From positions 292,533 to 356,532 of the forward strand of contig JANATF010000021.1 in the NCBI GenBank assembly GCA_029449245.1: DNA of 64,000 nucleotides, in the 5' to 3' direction. The translations under genes and the position numbers were made by a program. Shown piece by piece: positions 21,751-31,700 of the stretch. Every line of letters begins with the position of its first letter. Position 1 is the first letter of the stretch. The DNA is from Mortierella alpina (Eukaryota > Mortierellomycota > Mortierellomycetes > Mortierellales > Mortierellaceae). The notes under the pieces were generated by a model, which was not told where the DNA came from, did no database searches, and saw only the letters and a program-made list of their open reading frames with translations.

Positions 21751-23523
21751 TCACCGAGAACGACGGCAGGTTAAATCATCACTCCAGTCTTCACTACCAA
21801 CACATTTGTTGCAAAGGAACAGCCCTTTGGGGTCGACCATATCCTTGATCTTCTTGAGACGCGGATAGTTGCTTCCGAAGTAATTGAACTGCCAGTCAGG
21901 CTCTCCAGGATCGGCCTCGTTGAAGTACGCTCCTGATCCAGGGGTGATGTCGCGCAGTATCTGGATGGTTGAAGTTAACTTTTGAGCGACCACTTGCTGT
22001 TCCCTCTTTGACAGATCATCCTCCCAGTTTGATACAAACATGACATTCATGAGGGCATCACGCCAAGCTGGATGGACCGAAGTTTCGATGCGAGAACCAT
22101 TGGCTACTGCGCCGCCACCTAGCAGCTGAAGGAGGACTTCGGGATTTGGGCTCCCATGACCACGACATCCATCCAGAGCTTTAATCATAGCAGTGACAAG
22201 CTCTTCCGTTCGATCTGGGTCGTCCATGCTTCGGCGAGGGATTAGTCGCGTGCCAAGAATGACATTCTTCCCAGCATTTTTGTCATCGAAATTCGTTTTG
22301 GATGCGTCGAATGCGGTCCAGAATGAGGGGTAACTGTCGACGACTCCCATGACAAATGTATCCTCCAAAGTCTCGGCATAGTCGAAAAAGGGTGAAATGC
22401 TATTTTTGGCGAAAACCGAATCCTTTTCGGGCAGAAAGAAGAGAACCTCCAGACAACCATCTCGTAGAACCGTGTAACCGCCCCATCCGTCATGGGACAG
22501 ATTCACTTGTCGTGAAAACCAGTCCTTGATGAGTCTGTATCTCGTCTCTCGTTCTTTAAAAAAGACCCGGTAAGTGGCGGCTTGAAATACTTTAAATGGA
22601 GGATGAGTTCGATAAACGGCCTCCACCACCACGGCAAAGGTTCCTCCTCCTCCTCCTCGAAGAGCCCAGAATAGATCCTTGTTCTGGAAAGCGTTGGCGA
22701 TCTTGACCGTCCCGTCCGCTGTAACGACTTTATACTGGAGGACATTGTCGACACACAGTCCATGCAGACGTGATATAGGACTATGCCCGCCGCCTTGACA
22801 ATAGCCACCGCTAGCTCCAACAGTAGGCGCAGCACCACCAACAACATTCACTCCATGCTCATCAGCCGCTCTGTAAGCATCTTCCCAGATAACTCCTGGT
22901 CCTAAAATAATGGCTCCTGTGCCCTTGGTATCTTTGTTCGCGCCATCTGGTATGAAATCATCATTGAACGTGATGCTCTTGCTGTGAAAAACCCAAAGGC
23001 TAAGAGATGATGGTCCCGTGCTTCTGCCCAAGTAATCATGCCCTGTGTTCCTGATGGCAAGGCGGATGTTATGCTTTGCCGCAAACGTCACTGTTTCCTG
23101 GACGTGTTCCACGGTTGTAGCATTAACCGTATAGAATGGTACTGCTCCTTGGTGACATGGTGCGGTTCTGTTGAGGCCCAAACAACCCATATAACCGTTA
23201 ACTTCCCAGTTCGTTTGCTGGAAAGCACCAGGTTGGGTTTGCCTCCACCGATCGTGATAGTAGCCCTGCTGGACCTCTTGGCACGCAGTGATGTCGTAAT
23301 GTGGGTTGTGGCATGCGTATGAGGCAGGACGAGTGGCAATCAGTTGATCACTGACAGTGCGATTCAAGACCGCCCATTGCTCAGTGGTGGGCCAACATGA
23401 TTCCAAGAGCGAACATTTGCAGCTCTCCTGAGAATGAGGTACAAAGGAGGCGCTTGAACATTTCGGCGAGGAAAGTGTTATTGCTAGAGGGGCAAGAGCG
23501 AGTGAACTCAGAGGCAATCGCAT
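21751..23523 (-). CDS. secreted FAD-linked oxidase, BBE-like (paralog 2)
   Basis: A second copy of the oxidase at 17152-18915, 590 aa, single exon, with the same motif order: signal peptide (MRLPLSSLALAPLAITL), ESCKCSLLESCW, IRNTGHDYLGRSTG, GPGVIWEDAYRAA, GASGGYCQGGGHSPISRLHGL, ALRGGGGGTFAVVV and the C-terminal YFNEADPGEPDWQFNYFG. The frame stays open to 23640, but the ATG at 23523 places the signal peptide at the N-terminus and matches paralog 1. Differences concentrate in the middle (about residues 320-480), where substrate-facing loops lie in this fold, so the two may have different substrates. It is divergent to the secreted-protein gene at 24272 with a 750-bp intergenic region. Confidence 0.9.
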   Translation of the reverse strand: MRLPLSSLALAPLAITLSSPKCSSASFVPHSQESCKCSLLESCWPTTEQWAVLNRTVSDQLIATRPASYACHNPHYDITACQEVQQGYYHDRWRQTQPGAFQQTNWEVNGYMGCLGLNRTAPCHQGAVPFYTVNATTVEHVQETVTFAAKHNIRLAIRNTGHDYLGRSTGPSSLSLWVFHSKSITFNDDFIPDGANKDTKGTGAIILGPGVIWEDAYRAADEHGVNVVGGAAPTVGASGGYCQGGGHSPISRLHGLCVDNVLQYKVVTADGTVKIANAFQNKDLFWALRGGGGGTFAVVVEAVYRTHPPFKVFQAATYRVFFKERETRYRLIKDWFSRQVNLSHDGWGGYTVLRDGCLEVLFFLPEKDSVFAKNSISPFFDYAETLEDTFVMGVVDSYPSFWTAFDASKTNFDDKNAGKNVILGTRLIPRRSMDDPDRTEELVTAMIKALDGCRGHGSPNPEVLLQLLGGGAVANGSRIETSVHPAWRDALMNVMFVSNWEDDLSKREQQVVAQKLTSTIQILRDITPGSGAYFNEADPGEPDWQFNYFGSNYPRLKKIKDMVDPKGLFLCNKCVGSEDWSDDLTCRRSR

Positions 23524-23640
23524 TGTGGGTTTTTGACATACGCGTTGTTCAGCAAAGAGTGTTAATGTTACAATATTTTGGTTATAGACTACATAAATGG
23601 AAGCAACCTTCGATCTTCTCTTGCTAACAAATACACTCAT

Positions 23641-24271
23641 TACATCGCGCCATTAGAAGGTTAAATTTTCAGTGCATTGCAGAATGAACATTTTTTTCAC
23701 TCAAAAACTGAAGACCAATGAATTCTGGAATGGCTCGAGTATCCTTACGGAATAGTTCTTATCGAATGACAGAGGCACAAGGCGAAGATCAACGCTTTTA
23801 CCAGCGACATACCTAGTCTATGAAAGACGCTGTAGCTGGGCAGAGAGATATAGTGCTGCAGGAGGAGAACGCAACGCCGTGCGTTTCATGAAAAATACAC
23901 CAGGTCTCCTTTTTTTCATACAGTTGTAATCTTTCTGCAATCTTGGTGACCTGTAGTAAACGATTCCGTTTCAACTTGATGAAATAGCGAAGATATTACT
24001 AGTGCCTCTGTCCTGAAAAATTCATTGATGTCAAGCCAAAATCATGCTCAACATTCTTGAAACGTCTTTCAGAAGAGTCAGCCCTTATTTAGGAATGGCA
24101 GTCCATCAATGCCTCTCATTCCCTTCAATGTGCTGTGGTGTCCACGTCAAGTTGCTTTACCAACATAAATGCTCCTCTTACGTCGGCCCGTTTGTCTCTC
24201 TACTTTGCACACGCTCATTGTATCACAACTACTGTACGAATTCCTGCGTCTGCCTCTTTTCAAGACAAATC
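23641..24271. other. divergent intergenic region of module 2
   Basis: AT-rich. The last about 130 bp before 24272 align with those before 20415 (shared GCTCCTC-TA-G-TGGC-CGTTTGT and CACGCTCATT--AT-ACAACT), suggesting a conserved promoter or 5' leader. Confidence 0.5.
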
Positions 24272-25246
24272 ATGAAAGTCTTTTGGTTTAAATTCACCTC
24301 GGCGGCAGTGATCGCCGTGACGATCGCTCTCAGCCACCTGAACTCCGCCGTCGCAACCAACGTTGACAACAACATTGATTATGTGCAACATCATCACCAT
24401 CGCTATGTCGAACGTGGCCTTGATAATCCGCAGGATCAACAGGACGACGGGACCGTGGCTACTACGGCTACGGATTATGAACATTCCAAGATTCCTGTTG
24501 TTGATAGTAAATGAGGTCGTTGCCGTGTTCGTGTATCTTGTTTCTGTATCTATTGTCGGACCATCTCATATCTGATATTAATCCCATTTTCGTTGAAAAC
24601 CATTTCTTTTTGCCCCTGCGTCCTTCTCACAGGGATTCCGCCCAAGCTGTGCGCGCCCCTCGTGGACAGACTTGCAAGCACTCTTGACACTGCCATCAAT
24701 ACGTCTCTGGCTCTCATCCTACCTGTGGCTGTGCCAGGGTCCCCTCTCATCGGCGGCCTTGAGGGACTGGCGAAAGGAATCGCAAAACAAGCCAACGACA
24801 CTGGCGCGATGGCCGCTCTAACTGTTACGGCTGTCAACATTACAGTCGCCATTATCAAAGAGTACCAAGACTTTCTGACTACCGTTGATCATTTTCCATC
24901 GGTCGTATTCGAGACTGTGTACGGTTTATTCCAGGCGGTTACTGCGATGGCCTCGGCCGTTCAGTCGTGCACTGGAGCGACGACCAACTGCAAGTTTGTC
25001 TCGCCGATATTCGGATACATCATTTTGGCTAGTTTACCAGCCATCAAGAAGGACACGCCAGTGGAAATGGAGGAATTACTGGATGTCTTTGCTGGAGCGG
25101 CGAAAGGATTGATCAATAACACTGAAGGTGCCCTTCAAACAATTGTAGATCAAGTGAGTCAACTTGCACCTCTAAAGGCTAGTCTGAACTTTCAATACCA
25201 GGTGGCGTTCGACGTCGTCGATCTTTTCGCGCAAGCCTCTTGCTAG
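24272..25246 (+). CDS. secreted protein of unknown family (paralog 2)
   Basis: This is the paralog of the gene at 20415. Exon 1 (24272-24506) encodes MKVFWFKFTSAAVIAVTIAL, a histidine-containing stretch (VQHHHHRYVERGL) and an acidic tail. A 126-bp intron (GTAAAT...ACAG) separates exon 2 (24633-25246). The total is 282 aa. The core GIAKQANDTGAMAALTVTAV is identical to paralog 1, as is the ending VAFDVVDLF-QASC. Cysteines in SCTGATTNCK and near the C-terminus are conserved, and several N-X-T sites are present. Intron phase and position are identical in both genes, so duplication included the whole gene. The adjacent divergent oxidase is duplicated too. No known domain is evident. Confidence 0.8.
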
Positions 25247-25249
25247 CTC

Positions 25250-26200
25250 ACGCAAAAAAAGTAATTAAAATATCCTCCACGCAAGGACGATGTACTGTTG
25301 ATCGACTATGTACTGTTGATCGACTGAAAGAGATCGCCACGGAGCGACCTTCCGGAGATCTACCCAACGATATGATCCGTATGGACATCTCCAAAGTGTG
25401 ACATGAGCTATACCGGACGCAAAGATGCAGCTCGAGTGTGAAACTAAAGACGCGCAATATACCTGGCGGCAGTCCATTTTAGAATAGAGGTAGATAAAAG
25501 CCATCGTGAAGACACCAACAGGAGAGCAAAAGCAGTACGACGGAGCCCACTTCTAGGGCGCGCGTCGCTGAATGAACGAATTCCGTTTACCCCATTTCTC
25601 AACTCCATTCCAATTCTCAATGGCATCATTGTCATTCAAGGTCCAGAACAGACCTCTAGCTAGATCTAGAAGATTCGTGGACAGCCGTCAAGGAACTACA
25701 GTGACAGCCAAAAGGCTTTGAGTGCGTGATGGTCATAATGGAACGTGGCCCCAGTTTACGCACCAATCCGCATTCATTTCCTTCCATCTATAACTTTACT
25801 GGATGCTGAAGACACGAAACATGGAGCTCTAAAGTGTTATTACACTCAGCGACATTACATTACGTCGTCGAGAATGTGTCTGGGATCTTGACAACCTAGA
25901 CAGCAAAGTCCGCTTTTTTTGCGTATGGTCAAGCTGCTCGGTCAATTAAGTCTGAAAAAAAAGGCGACCTCGGAATGTAAGGGCAGAGCGGAATGTGTGT
26001 AACAATGGTTTGTCGGATCAAAGTGTAGATCGACAGGCCCACATTTAAGTGCAAGGCTGAATGTAAGGATAGGGCATACTGAAATGGCAGGGCGGAATGT
26101 AGGGGTATGTTGGAATATGAAAGATGGACAAATATCGGGCAAGTGACACCGTGAAGAAAAAGAGTGACTCCAACGCCTTGAACCCAGCGTTCCTTCTGCT
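25250..26200. other. intergenic with short repeats
   Basis: This holds a perfect 18-bp tandem duplication (TGTACTGTTGATCGACT at 25293 and 25311) and, at 25960-26110, several loose copies of GG-GGAATGTAAGGGCAG. No gene was recognised. Confidence 0.5.
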
Positions 26201-26210
26201 CGAGACCGCG

Positions 26211-26836
26211 ATGAAATTCGTAACCGCTGCTATCTATTTTGCCTTAGCAACCTGCTTCCTTGTCCGGGCTGCCTCAGAGCAACGTGCGTACCAAAATATA
26301 TCATGCGTTTGCAACATCCAATACCACACACGAAACGATGTTAATCATGATAGTCTGCTTCCTCTATAGAGTCTCCAAGTGTGCTGCATGACCCCAGCAG
26401 TCAGGATGAAAATGTAGCTGGTAAAAACCTGCGCTTTGCAACTGCAAGAGGAGTTAAATCTCCACCTCCTCCAGCCTTGAATCTCACTTGTGCTGACGCC
26501 CCAGCACGTGCTCAAAGCCAACTTATGGAGTTCAAAGCGAGCATCGCAGAGATTCTTGCCAATTCCCCCATAAGAATTCCGCTTGCACTCAAGACCGCGA
26601 TCACTAGCCTTATTGATATGATGCAGAGTTCACTGGGTTGTGGGGTAGTAAGCCATAACAAAGAAATTGTTGACAGCACACACACCCTCATTACCGCCTT
26701 GAACACGCTCTTTGGTGGCCTTTCCGCTGTCCCTGTTATCGGAGACATAATACCTGCGCTTGTGACTGAACTTGGAGATTTAAAAGCGACGACAGCGAAG
26801 CTTCAAGAATGCTCCGCTGATAGCTTATCAGTTTAA
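26211..26836 (+). CDS. small secreted helical protein, unknown
   Basis: Exon 1 (26211-26283) encodes a signal peptide (MKFVTAAIYFALATCFLVRAA) ending near ASEQ. An 86-bp intron (GTGCGT...TATAG) is followed by exon 2 (26370-26836), giving 179 aa. The mature part begins with a polar, proline-rich region (SPPPPALNLTCADAP) and continues as amphipathic helices with three cysteines (TCADAP, GCGVV, ECSAD). No catalytic motif or known family was found. It follows two secreted-protein genes on the same strand and shares their layout of signal peptide, one intron and helical domain, so it may be a distant relative; I see no clear alignment. The splice choice is supported only by frame continuity and consensus sites. 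Confidence 0.6.
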
Positions 26837-27288
26837 ATGAAAGAATCGTGCTACCGTACTCTTACCGGGCGATAGCTTCTCATTGCCAATCATTCCATGT
26901 GATAAAGACGCTGGGCGTTGCATTTGAGGTTCGTTCCGCTTGAATTATTTGCATGATGTGATATAAGCCTAGTATCCCGTGCCATTCGAGGCCAAATGAA
27001 CGTGCGCCACGAACCACCGTATGTTTTTTCGAAACCGAGGTGATCGACCAGTGGTGAGTAGTGTCATTCATGCAATAGCACAGAGCGTATATCAGTATCT
27101 CTGATGACGTATAGTCGATGTTTCCATCGACATTGATCCACAGCAAGCCATCTGCAACGAAGCAGCGATCGGAGGGACTTGCCTGCTGTTGGCAGCAATT
27201 TTCGTGGAGCGGGCGTAAGATAGGGTTTATAAAATTGCCCTCCATTAGGCACGGCCGGACTACTAGGTCGAAATTGTTTTCCAGTGAA

Positions 27289-27455
27289 TGAATGCATTTG
27301 GCACGGTTCTGGCACTCGGCTCCTGTCGTCAGGGCAGCGGGACACAGGGCTTCAGGGCCTTAGGGGCAGCCAAATGCATTCACTGGAGGTTCTAGCACTC
27401 GGCTCTTGTAGTCAGGGCAGAGGGACACAGGGCTTCGGGGGCTTCAGGGGCAACA
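27289..27455. repeat. 83-bp tandem direct duplication
   Basis: Two copies of a unit containing GGTTCT-GCACTCGGCTC, GTCAGGGCAG and GGGACACAGGGCTTC start at about 27305 and 27388. They are flanked by AATGCATT sequences in opposite orientations. The open frame across it is repeat-driven. Confidence 0.75.
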
Positions 27456-27689
27456 ATAGCTTTGTCAGGCTTGTACTTGACAAAATGCGAAAACGTGCGA
27501 GATTAAGTTGGGAGTCGAAAATGCTACAGGGTCCCGCGGTCGGTGTTTCACAATTAGGTGCGAGCTGCCAAGATAGTGCCTCCAAGTTTTTAAGGCGTGC
27601 ATCGACAGCCAAATGCTCATGCTCGTGTGTTGGTAGTTCCGCTTCCGCTTTGCAGGACTAAACCTTCTCAAGGTGAATGCAACGGGCCG

Positions 27690-28295
27690 GGACACACCAT
27701 TGCGGTCGGTCAGGAAAAAACAGCGTCAATGGCGAATCCTGCTGCGTCCGTGTCGAAGTCTGTAGTGAGAGCCGGGTCGAAGATGCTAGCACCGGCGCCA
27801 AAGTCACAGGTGGCCTATGTAAATCTGATGATATCCAGGGATGAGGTAGAGCAGCGTGCCGTCCTGAAACTGTCGATCAGCTCGTCGACCCTTGGTAGCG
27901 GGTGACTGTCTCTTGGCTAATGAGCCGAATCCAATACAGCATCAGGAGATAGATGAACCGCTGTGCTCGAAGTGCGGGTCGTTTGTCCTTTGGTTCATGC
28001 TAGAGTTCATCTGATTCTGCCACGGCTTTCCAGGATCGGGTCGTGCTTGGGCATCGGGTACACGGTGGCGTTCAGAGTGTCCTTGTTGCTGTTCCAAGGT
28101 GATGTCCGCTACGTCATGAGCCAAAGAATCGGAGCCGATAGGTAATACGACTGGAATGAATGCGCTCTCCTGCAAAGCAACGGCTTTCGCCGAGCAAAAC
28201 TTGGATTTGATTATAATCCCTTTGGGACCGCCGTCCATGAGAATCTTGACGGGTCGGCCGGCGACAGCACCGATGAAAGTGACTCGGCGGTGCAA
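27690..28295 (-). pseudogene. Ty3/gypsy retrotransposon fossil
   Basis: Read leftward, 28295-28190 gives FIGAVAGRPVKILMDGGPKG, an aspartic-protease-like start with the active-site motif degenerated from D-T/S-G. Further left (27900-27725) come PRVDELIDSFRTARC, resembling the start of reverse transcriptase, an internal stop, and DPALTTDFDTDAAGFAIDAV, resembling RNase H. The parts are brought together by deletions. It belongs to the gypsy superfamily but differs from the elements at 49-64 kb. No LTRs are recognisable. Confidence 0.6.
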
Positions 28296-28617
28296 GTTCT
28301 GAAGGGCGGTAGGGTAGGAGCAGAGTCTGACAGTTCGGTGGCGGCAGCGGCGGGCGCATTTGAGGGCAGAGGAGGGGCGGCGGGTTGCAGGGGCAGGTCA
28401 CCGTGGGTGATGGAGAGGTCGGATGGTGGAGGAGGGGCGGATGGAGCGTGGAATGAGGTTGGTGGGACAGGGAAGAGGTGGGTCATGATGTACATGATGT
28501 ATGATGGATGATGCCAGGGGTCATGTGTGCAGCGAGCGAGCGAGGCAAGGAGTTGAGAGACTCGTTTATTTCGTGTTTCGTAAGCTGTAACCACAGCCCT
28601 TAATCACCCTTGTGCGC

Positions 28618-28693
28618 ATGCTCTGTCTGTCTCTCTCTGTCTCGCACTGTCTCTCTGTCTGTCTCTCTCTGTCTCTCTCTGTCTCTCTGTCTG

Positions 28694-28725
<32 letters not shown>

Positions 28726-28735
28726 CTCTCCTCTC
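28618..28735. repeat. CTCT/GTCT microsatellite
   Basis: Over 100 bp of (TCTCTGTC)n grading into (TC)n. It produces long Ser/Leu/Cys frames on the plus strand and Glu/Arg frames on the minus strand, none of which is a gene. Confidence 0.95.
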
Positions 28736-28739
28736 GCTC

Positions 28740-31700
28740 TACCTCTTGCATGGAGCAGGCACATCTCTTGCAGCCGAACAGCCATGCCACCAAACACCAT
28801 TGTCTTTGTGTCTGTCTGTAGGACTCGCTAATTACACATGTGCACCAGTTGAAGAGCCTCGTTGCCTCGTGTCTAATGCAGAGCTCCCTCCTCGGAAACA
28901 CGGCTCCGGCCCAGCAGAGTCGGGCCTCGCGCCATCACAGCAGCAGATTATTGGGACAACTAGACGCAGGCATCCATCAGGAACACAGGAGCCACGACCA
29001 TGCATCTGCAGCAGGACACCCGCCTCAACAGGAGCCTGCTCCCTGCCAGCCTCTGTCTATGCACAGCCAGAAGGCCAGAGGAGCGTGTCACTGGTAATAC
29101 TCGGACCAGAGCCACCAGGACATGCTCAACATAACTGCAAGGATACTGGAGCGAGAGCTGAGGGAGCTTTGACTAGCATGAGTCGTTGCACGGAGTCAAA
29201 GAGCCATGGATAGAAGGAGCTCAGAGGTAATGCCATCGTCGCATTGTCATTGAACATTGGATGTCGTGGACGCCTCAGTGGAATCGACAACAGCGAGGCA
29301 TTAACATCCCTGTCGGGCAACTCTTTTTCTCGTCCTGCAACATATAGAATGGCAATCGAGCATCGTGGCTTGGAGCGCGATGCTGTAAAACAACACTCCC
29401 CGTCTCTATGGACACTCATGCCAAATACAGCGCCTTTCTAAGCTGTACCACTCCTGAACCAGGTCAGGAACACTATATGACTACTTGTAGGCTACGTAAG
29501 TCCTTCACAGGAAAGGAGGGCTCTACAGATGTGCGCATTTGATGCCATCCTTGCATGCAGAGCAAAGAACACAGAGAGTTGACCACTGTTTTTTCTGCTG
29601 GGCTACCTGCAACAACAAACTGTAGACTCAGCAAGAGGGGGTAAACAGCGCTACTTGGAAACCCCCCTCCCGGTCCTAAAACTCGCCCAAACAGTATGGA
29701 GCATGCATCCGTGTTGGTTGAGCCCAGGAACAGACTGAAGGCAAACTCTTGTACAAGTGGCAACCACGGCGGCTGTAGGTAGTCATCCTTCTTGCAGTAG
29801 CAGCAAGACCCCTCACGAAGCGCGCTAGCGGTTCAAGCGCCTATGCAACAATTCTGCGCTGATGCAGGTACATGGTGGCGAGCTACTGGACATGGATATT
29901 GCTGTGGTCAAACATATATGCGATCGTGCCATCTAACTTTAATATCACCTTAGACCAAGCTGCTGCAACTCTGATCAATCTGCCAGTAGTAACAAGACCG
30001 GGACATGGCGACATAGCCTAGAGTGCCAGCCCAAGCACGAGCGGGCCTGCCTTACCAGCTCCTGATCGACCTTCCAGCAAATAACTTGGACAGTATGTTG
30101 GGATTCGTGGGCATAAACTCAATCCCGCGTCTCCATGTGGCGGGCAACTCGGACGATTCGTCCGATTGGAACGAGGTGACGAAAGATAGCTCAAGCAACT
30201 TTGCTGAAGTATGTGTCTTCGATATGTGTTTCTTGAGATCTCATGAAGAACTACAAGGTTATGCCTGCCCACTGACATGACCGACCACACTGTTGTCTAG
30301 ACGTGTCACTAGCAACCTTAAAGCACCGTCTCAACTCGACCTCATGCCCACATAAGCGGTTTCGACTCGCAGTCCTTACAGACGCACCCACCACTCGCCA
30401 AATCCGGCAGGATCCACGAATTCATATTATCGCCTCAACATATGGGCTTATGTTGGCCTTCTCAGAGATGCCTGATCCCTCTTCAAACATGACGACTACG
30501 GCGAGTCCGATGGACGACGACAGTCTTTTGTCAAACATGGATCTGGATCTAGCGAGTTTTAACCCTATCACCTCTGCAAGTGCAGTCGTATTGACGGGAT
30601 CTAACGATGAGTCGCATTGTCAACCACGGCATCGATCACCAGCCTGTTACCATCTGCAGACCGGTTCATTCTCGTACAGACCCCACATGATAGCAATATG
30701 GTATCGCCGACACTGCAAAGGGATATGTCGGACACTGCTATTCATATCAAGTATCAAGCATAGGGATCGTAGTGGGAAAGTCCTCTGCAACCTTCGCCTC
30801 AATCACGGCTACAGATTATGAGGGCGATGTAGCCACTTGTGAAAGGCAGCCAATCATGGTCAGGCCACGCCCATTCAAAGCTACATATCGTTGTCGCTTT
30901 CGCACTCAGGATTGTCAGAAACACCATAATAGATGTGTCCATACAGGTGGTCGTACAAGAGCAGGCGAGCCTCCTTCCAGCATCTACACTTTCTTGACCA
31001 ACGAGGACCCAAAATGTTCCCCTTTTACCACTGGAAAGGATTCGAGCGGATCGTGTCAATGCGCAAGGATCAGGAAGCCAACAGCAAAGAACCTTTCTCT
31101 GGGCTCTAATTGGAAGGAGGTCAAAAGGAGGGACAGCAATAACACTTTGGTGGACGATCCAAAAAAGCAGAAAGGGACGCCCAGAGCGAAAGGGGCGTGT
31201 TGGTAGGATGCAGTTACTCTGTGCCGGCAAGTTCCCGCTGTTGCTGCATACGCCACTGGACAGGAGTCCGGGGATGAGGGCTCTAGCAGCGGTAGCAACG
31301 ATAACTCGTCCTGCACTTTCTCAGCAAGCGATGGCGACAATGACAGCAGCTCGACTACACAGAGAGTAGCGTTTTCTTTGTTGACTTCGCTTGGATATCT
31401 AGCGCGGATCAATCTTGACATGTTAGGCGTGGTTATGGCGCCAGCAGTCGGCGACGAAACTTTCCGGGAAATGATGCAGATGATGAGCATGATATTGGAA
31501 CGCTTTGGCCGCTTGCGACCCATTTGACAACGCCGTTGCCATGTCAGCACCGTCGGAGGTACGCAGGAAATGACATGGCATAGAGACGCTGCATGGACAA
31601 CATCACCACTCAAGCCAGTGCTCTATTGTGCCGCCGGTTGTGATGAAGGGTCTACTGACCTTGTCTCACTGCTTCTCGCTCACGGAGCCTCGGCAAATAC

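Noticed and set aside
28610-28901. Ser/Leu-rich plus-strand and Glu/Arg-rich minus-strand frames
   Set aside because: They are translations of the CTCTGTCT microsatellite.
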